From CAZCEC01 sp964497615 (lineage in GTDB: Bacteria; Chloroflexota; Anaerolineae; Anaerolineales; UBA6663): a stretch of DNA of 45,860 nt. The stretch's first letter is position 1; the number at the start of each line of letters is the position of its first letter. Under the pieces are notes generated by a model, which was not told the DNA's origin, made no database searches, and saw only the letters and a program-made list of their open reading frames with translations. Shown one piece after another: positions 15,851-24,980 of the stretch. Position numbers and translations under genes: made by a program. The stretch covers positions 1-45,860 of the forward strand of contig CAZCEC010000051.1 in assembly GCA_964497615.1 (NCBI GenBank), read 5' to 3'.

Positions 15851-18118
15851 ATGCGCGATTGGCGCTTGGTGTGGGGTGTTTGTCTCTTGCTGCTGGTTCT
15901 GTCTGCGGCAGCGATATCTGCGAGTCCGGTCATGGCCACCGGGCCAATGCCCGAGCCAGCCTGGCAGGCCACGCCCGTGCCGACGCCGCAGTACGTGCCG
16001 ACGGCGAAGCCCACGTCGGAACCTGGCACAACGCCAACCGCGACGCCGACGCCGGACGCACCGCCGCCCATCGTGGAGAACATCTTCCACATCATCCGCT
16101 TCCCCTTCCAGACCATGATGGACGCGGTAGTCCAGATGAGCAACAAGATCCTGTTGCAGGCCTATCGGGAAGCCGGCCAGCGGTTCACCGGCGCGCTTGA
16201 TGCCCTGGTGGCCGGGCCCTACGGTCTTGCCCCGGACGTCGCCGCCGGCTCGCCGACGCCCTTGTTTGAAAACCTGGTGCTGCCCCACTGGCGGGTCACG
16301 CTGGCCGCTGGCCTGCTGCTGTTGCCGGTGACGCTGCTGCTCACGGCCGTCAGTGCGCTGCGCTTCGGCGCGACCTCGGCCCTGGGCCTGGCCGACCTGA
16401 AAGAAGCGCTCCTGGGCTGGCTGATCTCGGCCGGGGCGGCGGGCAGCTCGTACTACCTGCTGAGCCTGGCTCATCGCCTCAGCGTCGCAACCGCTGGCAG
16501 CCTGCTCGCGGCCGACTTCGGCACACGCGTGACCGGAGCCACCCTGGCCGGCGCTTTCTTCAACGTAAACGCGCTGCTGGCACTGGCCGGCAACTTGCTG
16601 ACTTCGCCCATCGTGCTCTACCTGGCGTTCTTCGGCCTGTTCCTGGCGTCGAGCATCATGCTGGGCCTCGGGCTGGCGCTGGCCGCGTACACGGCGCTGG
16701 CCTACCTCCTGACCACCCTCGCGCCTGTGGTGCTCATCCTCGGCAGCCTCCCTCCCATGCGCTGGCTGCAGGCGCTGTGGCTCAAGGCCGTCGTCGTGAC
16801 CTTCCTGATCCCGATCGTCGATGCCCTGCTGCTCAAGGCAGCTGTCTCGCTGTTCTACAACCTGCTCTCGGCCGAGGGCAGCGGCGACATTGGAACCTTC
16901 GTGACCGGCGTGTTCGTCACGGCCGGTGTCGTCAGCGTTCTCATCGCAATCAATTTCAAGGTGGGAGAGGCGGTCTTTGGTGCGCTGGCCGAGGTGCATC
17001 GGCAGGCCCTGGACGCCACGATGGGCGTGGCGAAGCTCGCGGCCGTAGCCGTGGGGTTCGCCGCCGGCGGGCTGGCGGTCGGGGCGGCGGCCGGCGCTGG
17101 GGCAGGGGGGCTGGGCGCGGCCGGCAGTACGGCTGCGGCGGGCGGGGCACCCCTCGCTGGCGCGCCTTCGGGCGGCGTAGCGAGCGCAGCCGCCTCGGCC
17201 TCATCCGAAACAGGCTCAGGGGGTATGTCTGTAGCAACACCGGGGCCGACCGCATCGACTGCCGGATTCAGCCTTCGTTCCGGCCTGGGCGGGGTTGGCC
17301 GGCGGATGCTGCAGCTGCTGGGCGGTACACCCGGCGGAGCTTCCACCAATGAAGCGGACCCGGCCTCGAGTCAGGCGGCGGCGGGTGCGCCCGCGGCTGA
17401 GAGCAATGGCCCGGGTCCATCCCATGAGCCATCCGCAGTGTCTGAGCCTGCCACGACAAGTGCCAGCGCGACGGATCGGCCGATGACTCAGCCGACCGCG
17501 AACGACGGCCAACTTCGGCGAGCGCGCCTGGCCGGCAGCTTTGGACGGGCGCTGGCCCTGGGCACCCGCAATCCAGTCCTCCAGGGCTTGGGACTCGGAC
17601 TGCAGGCTGGTGGCTTGGCCGGCGAACTGATGGCCGAGCGCGGCTCGTCAGGGGTCAGCGCCGCAGCAACCCCCTCGGAAGGGACCAGCCCTGCGTCCCT
17701 GGCGGGCGCGCTGCGCTGGTCGAACCGCGACCTCAGCCACATGCCCAATGAATTGTTCGACCCCGGCCACGACAACACCGAGCTCATGGCCGGCGGCCTG
17801 CACCAATCGTTCGTCAGCGCGGGGCGCGCGGTGCCTATGTCGGCCGTATTCCGCCTGGCGAATGAGAGTTATGGCGCGTGGCGGCAACAGGGACAGCCAG
17901 GCGGCATGGCCACCCAGCGGGACCTGTTCGAGGCGATGCTGGACCCCAACACCAAGGCTGACCCACAGACGCTGGTCAGCCAACTGGAGACTCTGGCATC
18001 GCGGCACGGCTTCAGGCTGGCCGGCCAGATCGCCAGCACCGCGCGCGATGCCTTCGCGCGCAGCCAGGACATCGCGGGCAGTGACACCCACAGCCCGTCC
18101 ACCCCAAGGAGAAGCTAG
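15851..18118 (+). CDS. VirB6/TrbL-like polytopic channel protein
   Basis: A 755-residue membrane protein that resembles the VirB6/TrbL translocation channel of type IV secretion systems. It starts with a signal peptide and a Thr-Pro spacer (about 35-75, with PTATPTPD). Six or more membrane helices lie between about 145 and 400. A long soluble tail (about 420-755) begins very rich in Ala, Gly and Ser and ends in a more ordered region with Asn, His and Trp (about 615-740). Position before PrgI/VirB3 and VirB4 supports the call. GAGGAG precedes the ATG at 15851. The large tail is unusual and may contact VirB4 or the coupling protein. Confidence 0.75.
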   Translation: MRDWRLVWGVCLLLLVLSAAAISASPVMATGPMPEPAWQATPVPTPQYVPTAKPTSEPGTTPTATPTPDAPPPIVENIFHIIRFPFQTMMDAVVQMSNKILLQAYREAGQRFTGALDALVAGPYGLAPDVAAGSPTPLFENLVLPHWRVTLAAGLLLLPVTLLLTAVSALRFGATSALGLADLKEALLGWLISAGAAGSSYYLLSLAHRLSVATAGSLLAADFGTRVTGATLAGAFFNVNALLALAGNLLTSPIVLYLAFFGLFLASSIMLGLGLALAAYTALAYLLTTLAPVVLILGSLPPMRWLQALWLKAVVVTFLIPIVDALLLKAAVSLFYNLLSAEGSGDIGTFVTGVFVTAGVVSVLIAINFKVGEAVFGALAEVHRQALDATMGVAKLAAVAVGFAAGGLAVGAAAGAGAGGLGAAGSTAAAGGAPLAGAPSGGVASAAASASSETGSGGMSVATPGPTASTAGFSLRSGLGGVGRRMLQLLGGTPGGASTNEADPASSQAAAGAPAAESNGPGPSHEPSAVSEPATTSASATDRPMTQPTANDGQLRRARLAGSFGRALALGTRNPVLQGLGLGLQAGGLAGELMAERGSSGVSAAATPSEGTSPASLAGALRWSNRDLSHMPNELFDPGHDNTELMAGGLHQSFVSAGRAVPMSAVFRLANESYGAWRQQGQPGGMATQRDLFEAMLDPNTKADPQTLVSQLETLASRHGFRLAGQIASTARDAFARSQDIAGSDTHSPSTPRRS

Positions 18119-18120
18119 CG

Positions 18121-18615
18121 ATGCGGCCTCCAACACGAATTGATGTTTCAGAGCGGCGGTTCTTCGGCCTGACGTTTCGCCAGCTCGCGATCCTGGCCAC
18201 CACGGCCGGCTTGGCGCTGGCCTGCCTGGTCGGCCTCAAGACCTGGCCCTTCTGGCTGCGGATCGTGCTGGTCCTGGCCTGCGCTGTTGTAGGTCTGATC
18301 TGGGCGTTCTGGCAGAGCCAGGGACAGACTCTGGAGCAGCGTCTGCTGGATGTCTTGGTCTTCCACAGGCGCACCCGCTATCTGCTGCATCGCGCCGTGC
18401 GGGATCAAGGGCAGGCACGGGCAGCCTGGCCGCCAGCGGAGGCCAAACCCGCCGCACAACCGCGCAAGGCACGCGGGGCCACGGCCCTGACCTGGCGCCC
18501 AGCGCTGCTGTGGATCACGGCCAATGCCCTGGGAATTGCCATCTTGAGCGGATTGACGCTTTGGCTCGCACAGGGTGGGGCGCACCAGCTGCGCCTGATC
18601 TGGCACGGTCTATAG
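18121..18615 (+). CDS. PrgI/VirB3-like protein
   Basis: A 164-residue PrgI-family protein, the VirB3 counterpart found next to VirB4 in Gram-positive-type secretion systems. The opening RPPTRIDVSERRFFGLTFRQ and two close helices (about 20-60) are typical. The protein then adds a basic linker and a third helix near 125-150, which short PrgI proteins lack. It starts 2 bp after the VirB6-like stop and is followed 10 bp later by virB4. Confidence 0.78.
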   Translation: MRPPTRIDVSERRFFGLTFRQLAILATTAGLALACLVGLKTWPFWLRIVLVLACAVVGLIWAFWQSQGQTLEQRLLDVLVFHRRTRYLLHRAVRDQGQARAAWPPAEAKPAAQPRKARGATALTWRPALLWITANALGIAILSGLTLWLAQGGAHQLRLIWHGL

Positions 18616-18625
18616 ATTGGATGCA

Positions 18626-21532
18626 ATGAGTCTCCGTTCCCGCCTGTCCCGCTTGCGCCAGCCTAATGGCCATGCACAGAAGGCGACCTCGGTGGCATCG
18701 CCCGCCTTCGCCGGTCCGAGTGAAGTGGGGCCGACGGAGCCGTTAGTGGACGTGATGGCGTTCGTCGGCGAGGCCATCGTGCTGGACAACGGCTCCTTCG
18801 TGCGCGGCATTGAGGTCATGCCCATTGACCTGGAGCGGGGCGACCCCGCCGCTCGCCAGCAATTCTGGGGGCTGTTCGCCGCGGCCCTGCGCCGGCTGCG
18901 CGCGCCTATGGCCATTCAGCTCGTGATCGTCACGCAACCGCAGGACCTGGACGGTTACCTGAACCGCTGGCACGCGGCCGCGGCGGACTGGCAGCAGCGC
19001 GCCGAGGCGGTAGTGGAACCCGAGACGAAGGCGCGCCGCCGCCGCATGCAGGCCTGCGTGGAAGAAACGGCCGCCTTTCTGACGGCGGCTCATGAACAGC
19101 TCTCCCCTAGGCAGCAGCGCTACCTGGTCATCATCGCCCACAATCCTTTTCCAGAGGCGGTTTCGGGCAAGCGCCGGGAACGGGTGCTGAGCGAGCCCCT
19201 CGTGAAGGCGGCGCTGGAGCAGCTCGAGGAGTATGTTCAGGTCGTGACATCGGCCCTGGCCGAGATCGGCTTGCAGCTGCGGCCCTGGTCCCCGACTCGC
19301 CTCTGCCAGGCGCTCTGGGACCACTACCATCATGCGCCCAGCGTCCTGGGTACCCGGCAAGGGCCAGCAAGCATCTTTTCAAATAACGGAAACTCGCCCG
19401 CCTGGGCACCGCGGTCGCCGGTTGATCAATGCCCGCTGGACGCCGAACTGGATCAGGCCGCCCGCGACCCTGAAAAGCTGGCCGACCTGCTGGCGCCGGC
19501 GCTGATTGAAGAGCACGAACACTACCTGCGGGTAGGCGAAGTCGTTACGCGCGGCTACCTGCTCTACGACTTTGATCCGCGCGCGCCGGTGGACCTGGCC
19601 ACCATCGTGGCCCTGCCCCTCGACACCACCCACGCGCTGTATCTCACAGCCGCCGACCCAGTCCAGATCCGCCAGCAGTTCAAGGAAACCGAGACCGAGC
19701 TGAAGGCCTCGACCCTCGTGGATGCGCGGCGGGGCGCTATCACCGACTGGGGCCGGCAGGCCGCGATCCAGTCCGTGGAGGCCGCCCGCGCCGAGCTCGA
19801 GATCGCGCTGCAGGCGCCGTATTTTCTGCACTGGTACGTGCTGGTGTGGGCCAATGACCTGGCCGGGCTAGACCGGCAGTGTCGGGAGTTCGAGACCGCC
19901 CTGAAGGTGAAGGACATACGCTTTTACCCGGCGACCCGCCGCCATCTGAGCGTGCTGCAGGCGACCCGTCCGCTTGCCCGCCCGGCCTACAAGCTCAAGC
20001 CGCGCAACATGTCGGCGGAGTCGCTGGGATCGTTCTTCCCCTTCGTTCGCCGGGAGTACCTGGACCCCGAAGGCTGGCACTTCGGGCTGCACCGGGGCAA
20101 TGGCCTCTTCGTGGCGCTCCACCCGTTTGAGCGCGGCCAGAGCAACGCCTCCGAGCTGGTGATCGGCGCGCCCGGCGGCGGCAAATCCGTCTATCTCAAG
20201 CAGGCCATCGAGACCGTGCTGGCGCTGGGGCACCGGGTCTTTGTGATCGACCCCGAGCGCGAGTACCTACGGCTGGCGATTGACTTCCACGCGCCGTATG
20301 TGGAGCTGGGCAAACACGGCGAACCCAAGCGCCTCGAGCTGCCGGCCGGGCCAGACGGCTATCGGGATGGCCTGGTGGCGCTGGGGGAGCTGTATGAAGC
20401 GCTCAGCGCGGCGCCGCTGGCCGAAAGACAGGTACAGGCGCTGACCCAGGCCTATCAGGCTGCCTGTGCTGAAGCCGGGATCCTGCCCGAGCAGCCGGCG
20501 ACCTGGTCCCGGCCGGCGCCGACCCTGGCCGCGCTGGTCTCCGCACTTGCGGCGTCAGGCACCCCAGACGGAACAGAGCTGACGCGCGTGCTGCGCTATG
20601 CCGAGGCCCTCTCCGGCGGCCAGGTGCTCAACATCATGGACCTCAACCTGGCCTCCGAAAACCCCTGGACGAGCGCTGCCGAGTCGCTGGCGGCCTTTGT
20701 GGAAGCCATCCTAGGCGAGCGCCTCGACGCGCCGGCCTTTAACGCGCTGGTGGAGTGCTACCAGACCACGATGGAAAAGTGGGGCTTCCGCGCCGACGAC
20801 CTGGCCCACGGGCAGGCCAGGCGTGCCGCGCCGACCCTGTCTGCACTCGTGGACACGCTGACGGCCCACGCGAACCCCCGCAGCCAGGCCCTGGCGCAGG
20901 TGCTGCTGCAGTATGCCTACGGCCTCTACGCCGACCTGTTCAATCAGCCCACGACCGTAGAAGTAGGCCAGGCACCGCTGGTGGTGTTTGGGATGCGGTC
21001 GCTGCGCGAGAACGTGGAGCGGACGCTGGCGCCGGTGTTCGCCTGGCAGGTGCTGCGGCTTGTCTGGAACGAAGTGGTGGCCGGCGGCGCGGCGCAGCCG
21101 GTCCACCTCTTCATTGATGAAGCCTGGTATCTGCTGGAGCAACCGGGCGCCGCCCGCCGCCTGGAGCGCATGGCGCGCAGCTTTCGCAAGTACAACGCCG
21201 CGCTGCACCTGGCGACCCAGGATATCCACCGGCTGGTGAACAGCCCCGAGGCGCGGGTGATCGCCGAGATCGCCCGGATCAAGATGCTGTTTGGACAGGA
21301 ATCGGACAGCGCCGTGCGCCGGCTGGGCGAGCTCTTTGGACTCTCAGCGGCAGAACAATCAGATCTGCTGCATGTGCGCAAGGGCGAAGGGCTATTGCTC
21401 TTCGGCAACGACGTGCGCCTGCCGCTCTACGTGGCGGTGAACCCACTCCGGCTGGCGCGCCTGGCCACCAACCGCGAGCAGCAGCAGGCCGTGGCCATCG
21501 CCTCGGGCCGGCGCGCGGAGCCGATCTGGTAG
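18626..21532 (+). CDS. virB4: VirB4-type conjugation ATPase with internal duplication
   Basis: A 968-residue VirB4 ATPase, the motor that binds the inner-membrane channel and drives pilus biogenesis and substrate transfer. Walker A GAPGGGKS is at 514-521. Walker B FIDEAWYLLE lies near 829-838 (Asp831-Glu832), followed by the conserved RKYNAALHLATQD region. It is longer than the usual 800-850 residues. Part of the excess is a second copy of the helical segment between the Walker motifs: about 600-670 aligns with about 702-772, both containing APTL-x-ALV and a downstream VL-x-YA pattern. The ATG at 18626 is preferred to the TTG at 18617. Confidence 0.92.
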   Translation: MSLRSRLSRLRQPNGHAQKATSVASPAFAGPSEVGPTEPLVDVMAFVGEAIVLDNGSFVRGIEVMPIDLERGDPAARQQFWGLFAAALRRLRAPMAIQLVIVTQPQDLDGYLNRWHAAAADWQQRAEAVVEPETKARRRRMQACVEETAAFLTAAHEQLSPRQQRYLVIIAHNPFPEAVSGKRRERVLSEPLVKAALEQLEEYVQVVTSALAEIGLQLRPWSPTRLCQALWDHYHHAPSVLGTRQGPASIFSNNGNSPAWAPRSPVDQCPLDAELDQAARDPEKLADLLAPALIEEHEHYLRVGEVVTRGYLLYDFDPRAPVDLATIVALPLDTTHALYLTAADPVQIRQQFKETETELKASTLVDARRGAITDWGRQAAIQSVEAARAELEIALQAPYFLHWYVLVWANDLAGLDRQCREFETALKVKDIRFYPATRRHLSVLQATRPLARPAYKLKPRNMSAESLGSFFPFVRREYLDPEGWHFGLHRGNGLFVALHPFERGQSNASELVIGAPGGGKSVYLKQAIETVLALGHRVFVIDPEREYLRLAIDFHAPYVELGKHGEPKRLELPAGPDGYRDGLVALGELYEALSAAPLAERQVQALTQAYQAACAEAGILPEQPATWSRPAPTLAALVSALAASGTPDGTELTRVLRYAEALSGGQVLNIMDLNLASENPWTSAAESLAAFVEAILGERLDAPAFNALVECYQTTMEKWGFRADDLAHGQARRAAPTLSALVDTLTAHANPRSQALAQVLLQYAYGLYADLFNQPTTVEVGQAPLVVFGMRSLRENVERTLAPVFAWQVLRLVWNEVVAGGAAQPVHLFIDEAWYLLEQPGAARRLERMARSFRKYNAALHLATQDIHRLVNSPEARVIAEIARIKMLFGQESDSAVRRLGELFGLSAAEQSDLLHVRKGEGLLLFGNDVRLPLYVAVNPLRLARLATNREQQQAVAIASGRRAEPIW

Positions 21533-21538
21533 GCCGAT

Positions 21539-22237
21539 GTGCGTGTGCTCAAGGCACTCTTTACGCTGGGACTGGCGGGCTGGATGTGCAGCTTCTGTTT
21601 CTTCATCGTCATGCCAAACCTGATGGTGGCCAACGCCATTCCACAGATGCCCTTCGGCGCCAGCGAGTTGGCCGCGTGGCAGCTCGACATCCCGCAGGAC
21701 TCCGATGGCGCGACCGGCAGCAGCGGGGTCGGGGCGGGGGCCAGCGCGGTGGGGCTTGACGGCTACCGCAGCGCCGACGCGCAGGCGCCCTGGGGCGTGC
21801 CGCTGCGCGGGCCGATCCAGCATTGGGGCAACACCCACGACCGGCCGCTGCTGGGCTGCGAGTTTCAGGACGCGAACTACGCCGATCACGTCGGCGTGGA
21901 CTTTCCAGTCAGCGCCGGCACACCGGTCTACGCCACGATGGGCGGCAAGGTGGTCTGGGCCGGCGACAACGGCGCCTGGGGCGGCCTGGTCGTGATCGAG
22001 AACGGCGACTACCAGACCTGGTTTGCCCACAACGAGTCGATCTCGGTGCAGGTCGGCGACATCGTCCAGGCCGGCCAGGTCATCGCCGCCAGCGGCAATA
22101 CCGGGAACTCCACGGGATCGCACGTGCACTACGGCGTCAAGCAGTTTCAAGGGGAGGGGGATACGACCGGGGTCTGGCTCGACCCGGCGCTGTTCTTCAG
22201 CGCTGAGGATGTCCTGGATTGGCCGTGTGGCGATTGA
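21539..22237 (+). CDS. M23-family peptidoglycan hydrolase
   Basis: A 232-residue membrane-anchored metallopeptidase of the LytM/M23 family. A signal-anchor helix (about 4-28) and a Gly/Ala/Ser linker precede the catalytic domain. That domain has the zinc-binding HVGVD near 117-121 and the catalytic HVHYG near 197-201, and both motifs are intact. It probably opens the cell wall locally for the secretion channel, the role of VirB1 in diderm systems. It starts with GTG (21539), 7 bp after the virB4 stop; a second GTG at 21545 is possible. Confidence 0.85.
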   Translation: MRVLKALFTLGLAGWMCSFCFFIVMPNLMVANAIPQMPFGASELAAWQLDIPQDSDGATGSSGVGAGASAVGLDGYRSADAQAPWGVPLRGPIQHWGNTHDRPLLGCEFQDANYADHVGVDFPVSAGTPVYATMGGKVVWAGDNGAWGGLVVIENGDYQTWFAHNESISVQVGDIVQAGQVIAASGNTGNSTGSHVHYGVKQFQGEGDTTGVWLDPALFFSAEDVLDWPCGD

Positions 22238-22244
22238 GGCAAGC

Positions 22245-24980
22245 ATGACCCCACCGATACCGACTAACGGATCTGACATGGTCGCCCGGCTGGTGCTCCC
22301 GCCGCCCGAGAACCTGCGGGACGCCACCGCCATGGAGCAACTGGCGGGCACGCTCGGCCAATTACCGGGTCCGGTGGCGCTGGAGATCAGCGGCCACCAC
22401 CACCAGCGGTTGCTGGCCATCCGCGGGTCGGGAGCGGCCGTGCAGCGCGTCAGCGCTCAGCTCTATTCCGTCTACCGGCAGGTCGAAGTGCGACCCCTCC
22501 CCGCGGAGCTGGATCCGCTGACGCCCCTGCCGGCCACTCCAAGAGCCTGGGTGGCTGTTCAGCTCGTCACGACTGGTCCAGAGTTCTTGCCCATCAAGAC
22601 GTGGCGCGAGTTTGAGGGTAGCGAGCCGTTGGACGCCCTCCTCGGCGCATTCGACGGCCTTCAGCCGGACGAGTGTGTGCTGTCGCAGGTGATTGTGCGC
22701 GGCGCGGCACGAACGGCATGGGCCGAACCCCATCTCCGCCAGCTGGCGGCGCTCAAACGGCGCGGTTACGGGGCGGATATACCGGCGCCAACGCGAAATA
22801 TCACGGCGGTGACCGGCGCTTCTGCCTTATTGCTGTGCATGGCCATGATGGCGATGTGGGCGCTCGTCGGCGCGTGGACGCGTTGGCTGATAGCCCTGCC
22901 CATTGGGGCGACGCTTGGGTTGCTGGCCGGGTGGCTTTTCAGTCTCAATGACAACCAGTGGGCCCGGGTATTGGAGGAAGAGGCAGCCGCCAAGCTGCGC
23001 GACCAGGCACTGGCGGTCGAGGTGCGGCTATTCGCCAGCGCAATCAGCATCGGGCGCGCTCAGGTCCTGCGGGATCAGCTGGTGGCTGCCTACCAGCTCT
23101 TCAACACGACTTCCGGCAATCGCTGGCGCGTCGTGACCTTGCCTGCCGGTGCCAAGCCGGATGACCTTGGGCCGGCCGTCGGAATTCGGCCCAATGTGTT
23201 GAGCGTGAAAGAACTCGCGGGCCTGTGGCACATGCCGGTGGGCGAGTCGCTGGAGCGGATGCGCCGGCAGATCTACGAACAATTGCTGCCGCTGCCGTCT
23301 GAGTCCCCGCAGCCACTCGGAGCGCCGGTCGGGGTCTCCCAGAAAGGCGAGCAGGCGGTCGACGTCTGGCTCTCGCCGGCGGCGCTCCAGCGCAACCTGT
23401 TCATTATCGGCAAGACCCAGCACGGCAAGAGCACGCTGATGGAGCACATCGCCAGCCAGTGGATGCGCGACCCCGCCCGCTCCGTGCTGGTCGTGGACCC
23501 GCACGGTGACCTGGCCCGCCGCGTCATCGGGCTCGTGCCGCCCGAGCGCGCCCAGGACGTGGTCTACATCGATCTCTCCGATGAGACGCGGTCGGTCGGC
23601 CTGAACTTGCTGGATGTGACCGAAGGCTTCGATCCGGACAGCCTGGCCGAGAACTTCGTCGACGTGGGCCGGGCACTCTGGCAGCAGTATTGGGGACCCC
23701 GCATGCTGATCCCCCTCGGTATCGGCCTGCGCGCGCTGGCCCAGGCCAACCTGCGCCGTCCGCCCGAGCGCCAGTACACGCTGCTGGCGCTGGCGACGCT
23801 GCTCACCTGTCATCCCAATATCCGCGACAAATTCCTGTCCGAGGAGGTCACCGCCGCCGAGCGGCCCGACATCGTCCACTACTTCACGGGTGAGTACTTC
23901 CAGATGAGCCCCTCGCAGCGCGAGCAGGTGATCTCGCCGGTGCTCTCCAAGAGCCACGCCTTCGAGCGCTCGGCGGCCATTCGCCGCCTGGTGGGCCAGC
24001 CCCGCTCGACGCTCCATCTCTTCCAGGCCATCCGCAGCCGCAAGCTCATCGTGGTCAACACCAACGCCGGCATCCTGGGCGACGACCTGGCTGGCTTCAT
24101 TGGATCGCTGTTCCTCAACGTGATGCGCCGGGTCATCATGCGCCAGACGACCCTGCCGCGTGAGCAGCGCGTGCCGGTCTCGGTGGTGGCGGACGAGTTT
24201 CAGACGATGACGGGCACCGACTTCGGCGCGCTGCTGGGCGAGCTGCAGAAGAACGGCGGCAACTTTGTGCTCGGCACCCAGGCGCTGGACAACCTGCGCC
24301 GGATCGAGCCGACCGGCACCCTGGCCGGCAGCATCTTCGCCGGCGTGGCCAGCAAGGTGGTCTTCCAGGTGAACGGCGACGACGCCCGCTACCTGGTCGA
24401 GCGTGAGCTCGACATCGAGCGCCTGCGCGCCGAGAGCCTGGTCAACCTGCCGCAGCACCACGCCTACGTCAAGACCATCGCCGACGACGGCCAGCCGCTG
24501 CCGGTGTTCCTGATGAAGGTCGCGAGCCCGCTGGTGCCCGATCCCGGCGTGGTCGAACGGGTCCTGGCCGGCCGGGCACTCTACACCGTGGCCGGCGATG
24601 AGGCGGATCGCCTGGCCCGCCTGTCGCTGTCGATGCTGTTTGATGAGCATCAGGGGGCCGCCTCGAAGCCCTCCGGCACAGCGGATGAGCCGAAGAGCCC
24701 GCTTCAGGATCTCGTGGACCGGCAACGGTCGCAGCCGCCCAATTCGCCGGACGCCATCCGCCATTCAGTCGAGGTCACCGGCGGGGCGCCGGCGGACTCG
24801 ACTGCGACCCGCGCGACCCAGCATGCGGTGGCGAGCGCACCGCGCCCTAAGGCGCAGCCACCCACGTTTCGCGAAGTCGTACCGGGCGTGACACCGGACG
24901 CGGTCGGCCTGGAACGTCTGACCGGGGCAATGGCCAAGGCGACGGGGAAAGGACGCGATGGGCAAGCGCAAGCAGATTGA
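22245..24980 (+). CDS. VirD4/TraG-like coupling ATPase
   Basis: A 911-residue type IV coupling protein that would bring the relaxase-DNA complex to the channel. An N-terminal soluble part of about 185 residues precedes two membrane helices (about 186-235). The RecA-like motor has Walker A GKTQHGKST at 389-397, the VDPHGDLAR motif, and Walker B VVADEFQ (Asp650-Glu651) followed by GTQALDNLRR. The last 120 residues are disordered and Pro/Ala rich. The ATG at 22245 is chosen because upstream in-frame codons lie inside the hydrolase gene. It overlaps the relaxase-like gene by 23 bp. Confidence 0.88.
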   Translation: MTPPIPTNGSDMVARLVLPPPENLRDATAMEQLAGTLGQLPGPVALEISGHHHQRLLAIRGSGAAVQRVSAQLYSVYRQVEVRPLPAELDPLTPLPATPRAWVAVQLVTTGPEFLPIKTWREFEGSEPLDALLGAFDGLQPDECVLSQVIVRGAARTAWAEPHLRQLAALKRRGYGADIPAPTRNITAVTGASALLLCMAMMAMWALVGAWTRWLIALPIGATLGLLAGWLFSLNDNQWARVLEEEAAAKLRDQALAVEVRLFASAISIGRAQVLRDQLVAAYQLFNTTSGNRWRVVTLPAGAKPDDLGPAVGIRPNVLSVKELAGLWHMPVGESLERMRRQIYEQLLPLPSESPQPLGAPVGVSQKGEQAVDVWLSPAALQRNLFIIGKTQHGKSTLMEHIASQWMRDPARSVLVVDPHGDLARRVIGLVPPERAQDVVYIDLSDETRSVGLNLLDVTEGFDPDSLAENFVDVGRALWQQYWGPRMLIPLGIGLRALAQANLRRPPERQYTLLALATLLTCHPNIRDKFLSEEVTAAERPDIVHYFTGEYFQMSPSQREQVISPVLSKSHAFERSAAIRRLVGQPRSTLHLFQAIRSRKLIVVNTNAGILGDDLAGFIGSLFLNVMRRVIMRQTTLPREQRVPVSVVADEFQTMTGTDFGALLGELQKNGGNFVLGTQALDNLRRIEPTGTLAGSIFAGVASKVVFQVNGDDARYLVERELDIERLRAESLVNLPQHHAYVKTIADDGQPLPVFLMKVASPLVPDPGVVERVLAGRALYTVAGDEADRLARLSLSMLFDEHQGAASKPSGTADEPKSPLQDLVDRQRSQPPNSPDAIRHSVEVTGGAPADSTATRATQHAVASAPRPKAQPPTFREVVPGVTPDAVGLERLTGAMAKATGKGRDGQAQAD

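Noticed and set aside
15803..16999. 398-codon minus-strand frame opposite the VirB6-like gene
   Set aside because: Gln/Arg/Gly-rich antisense translation of hydrophobic codons; no ribosome site.
23028..24764. 578-codon open frame on the minus strand opposite the coupling ATPase
   Set aside because: It is a shadow of the coupling protein gene; repetitive polar composition, no start context and no motif.
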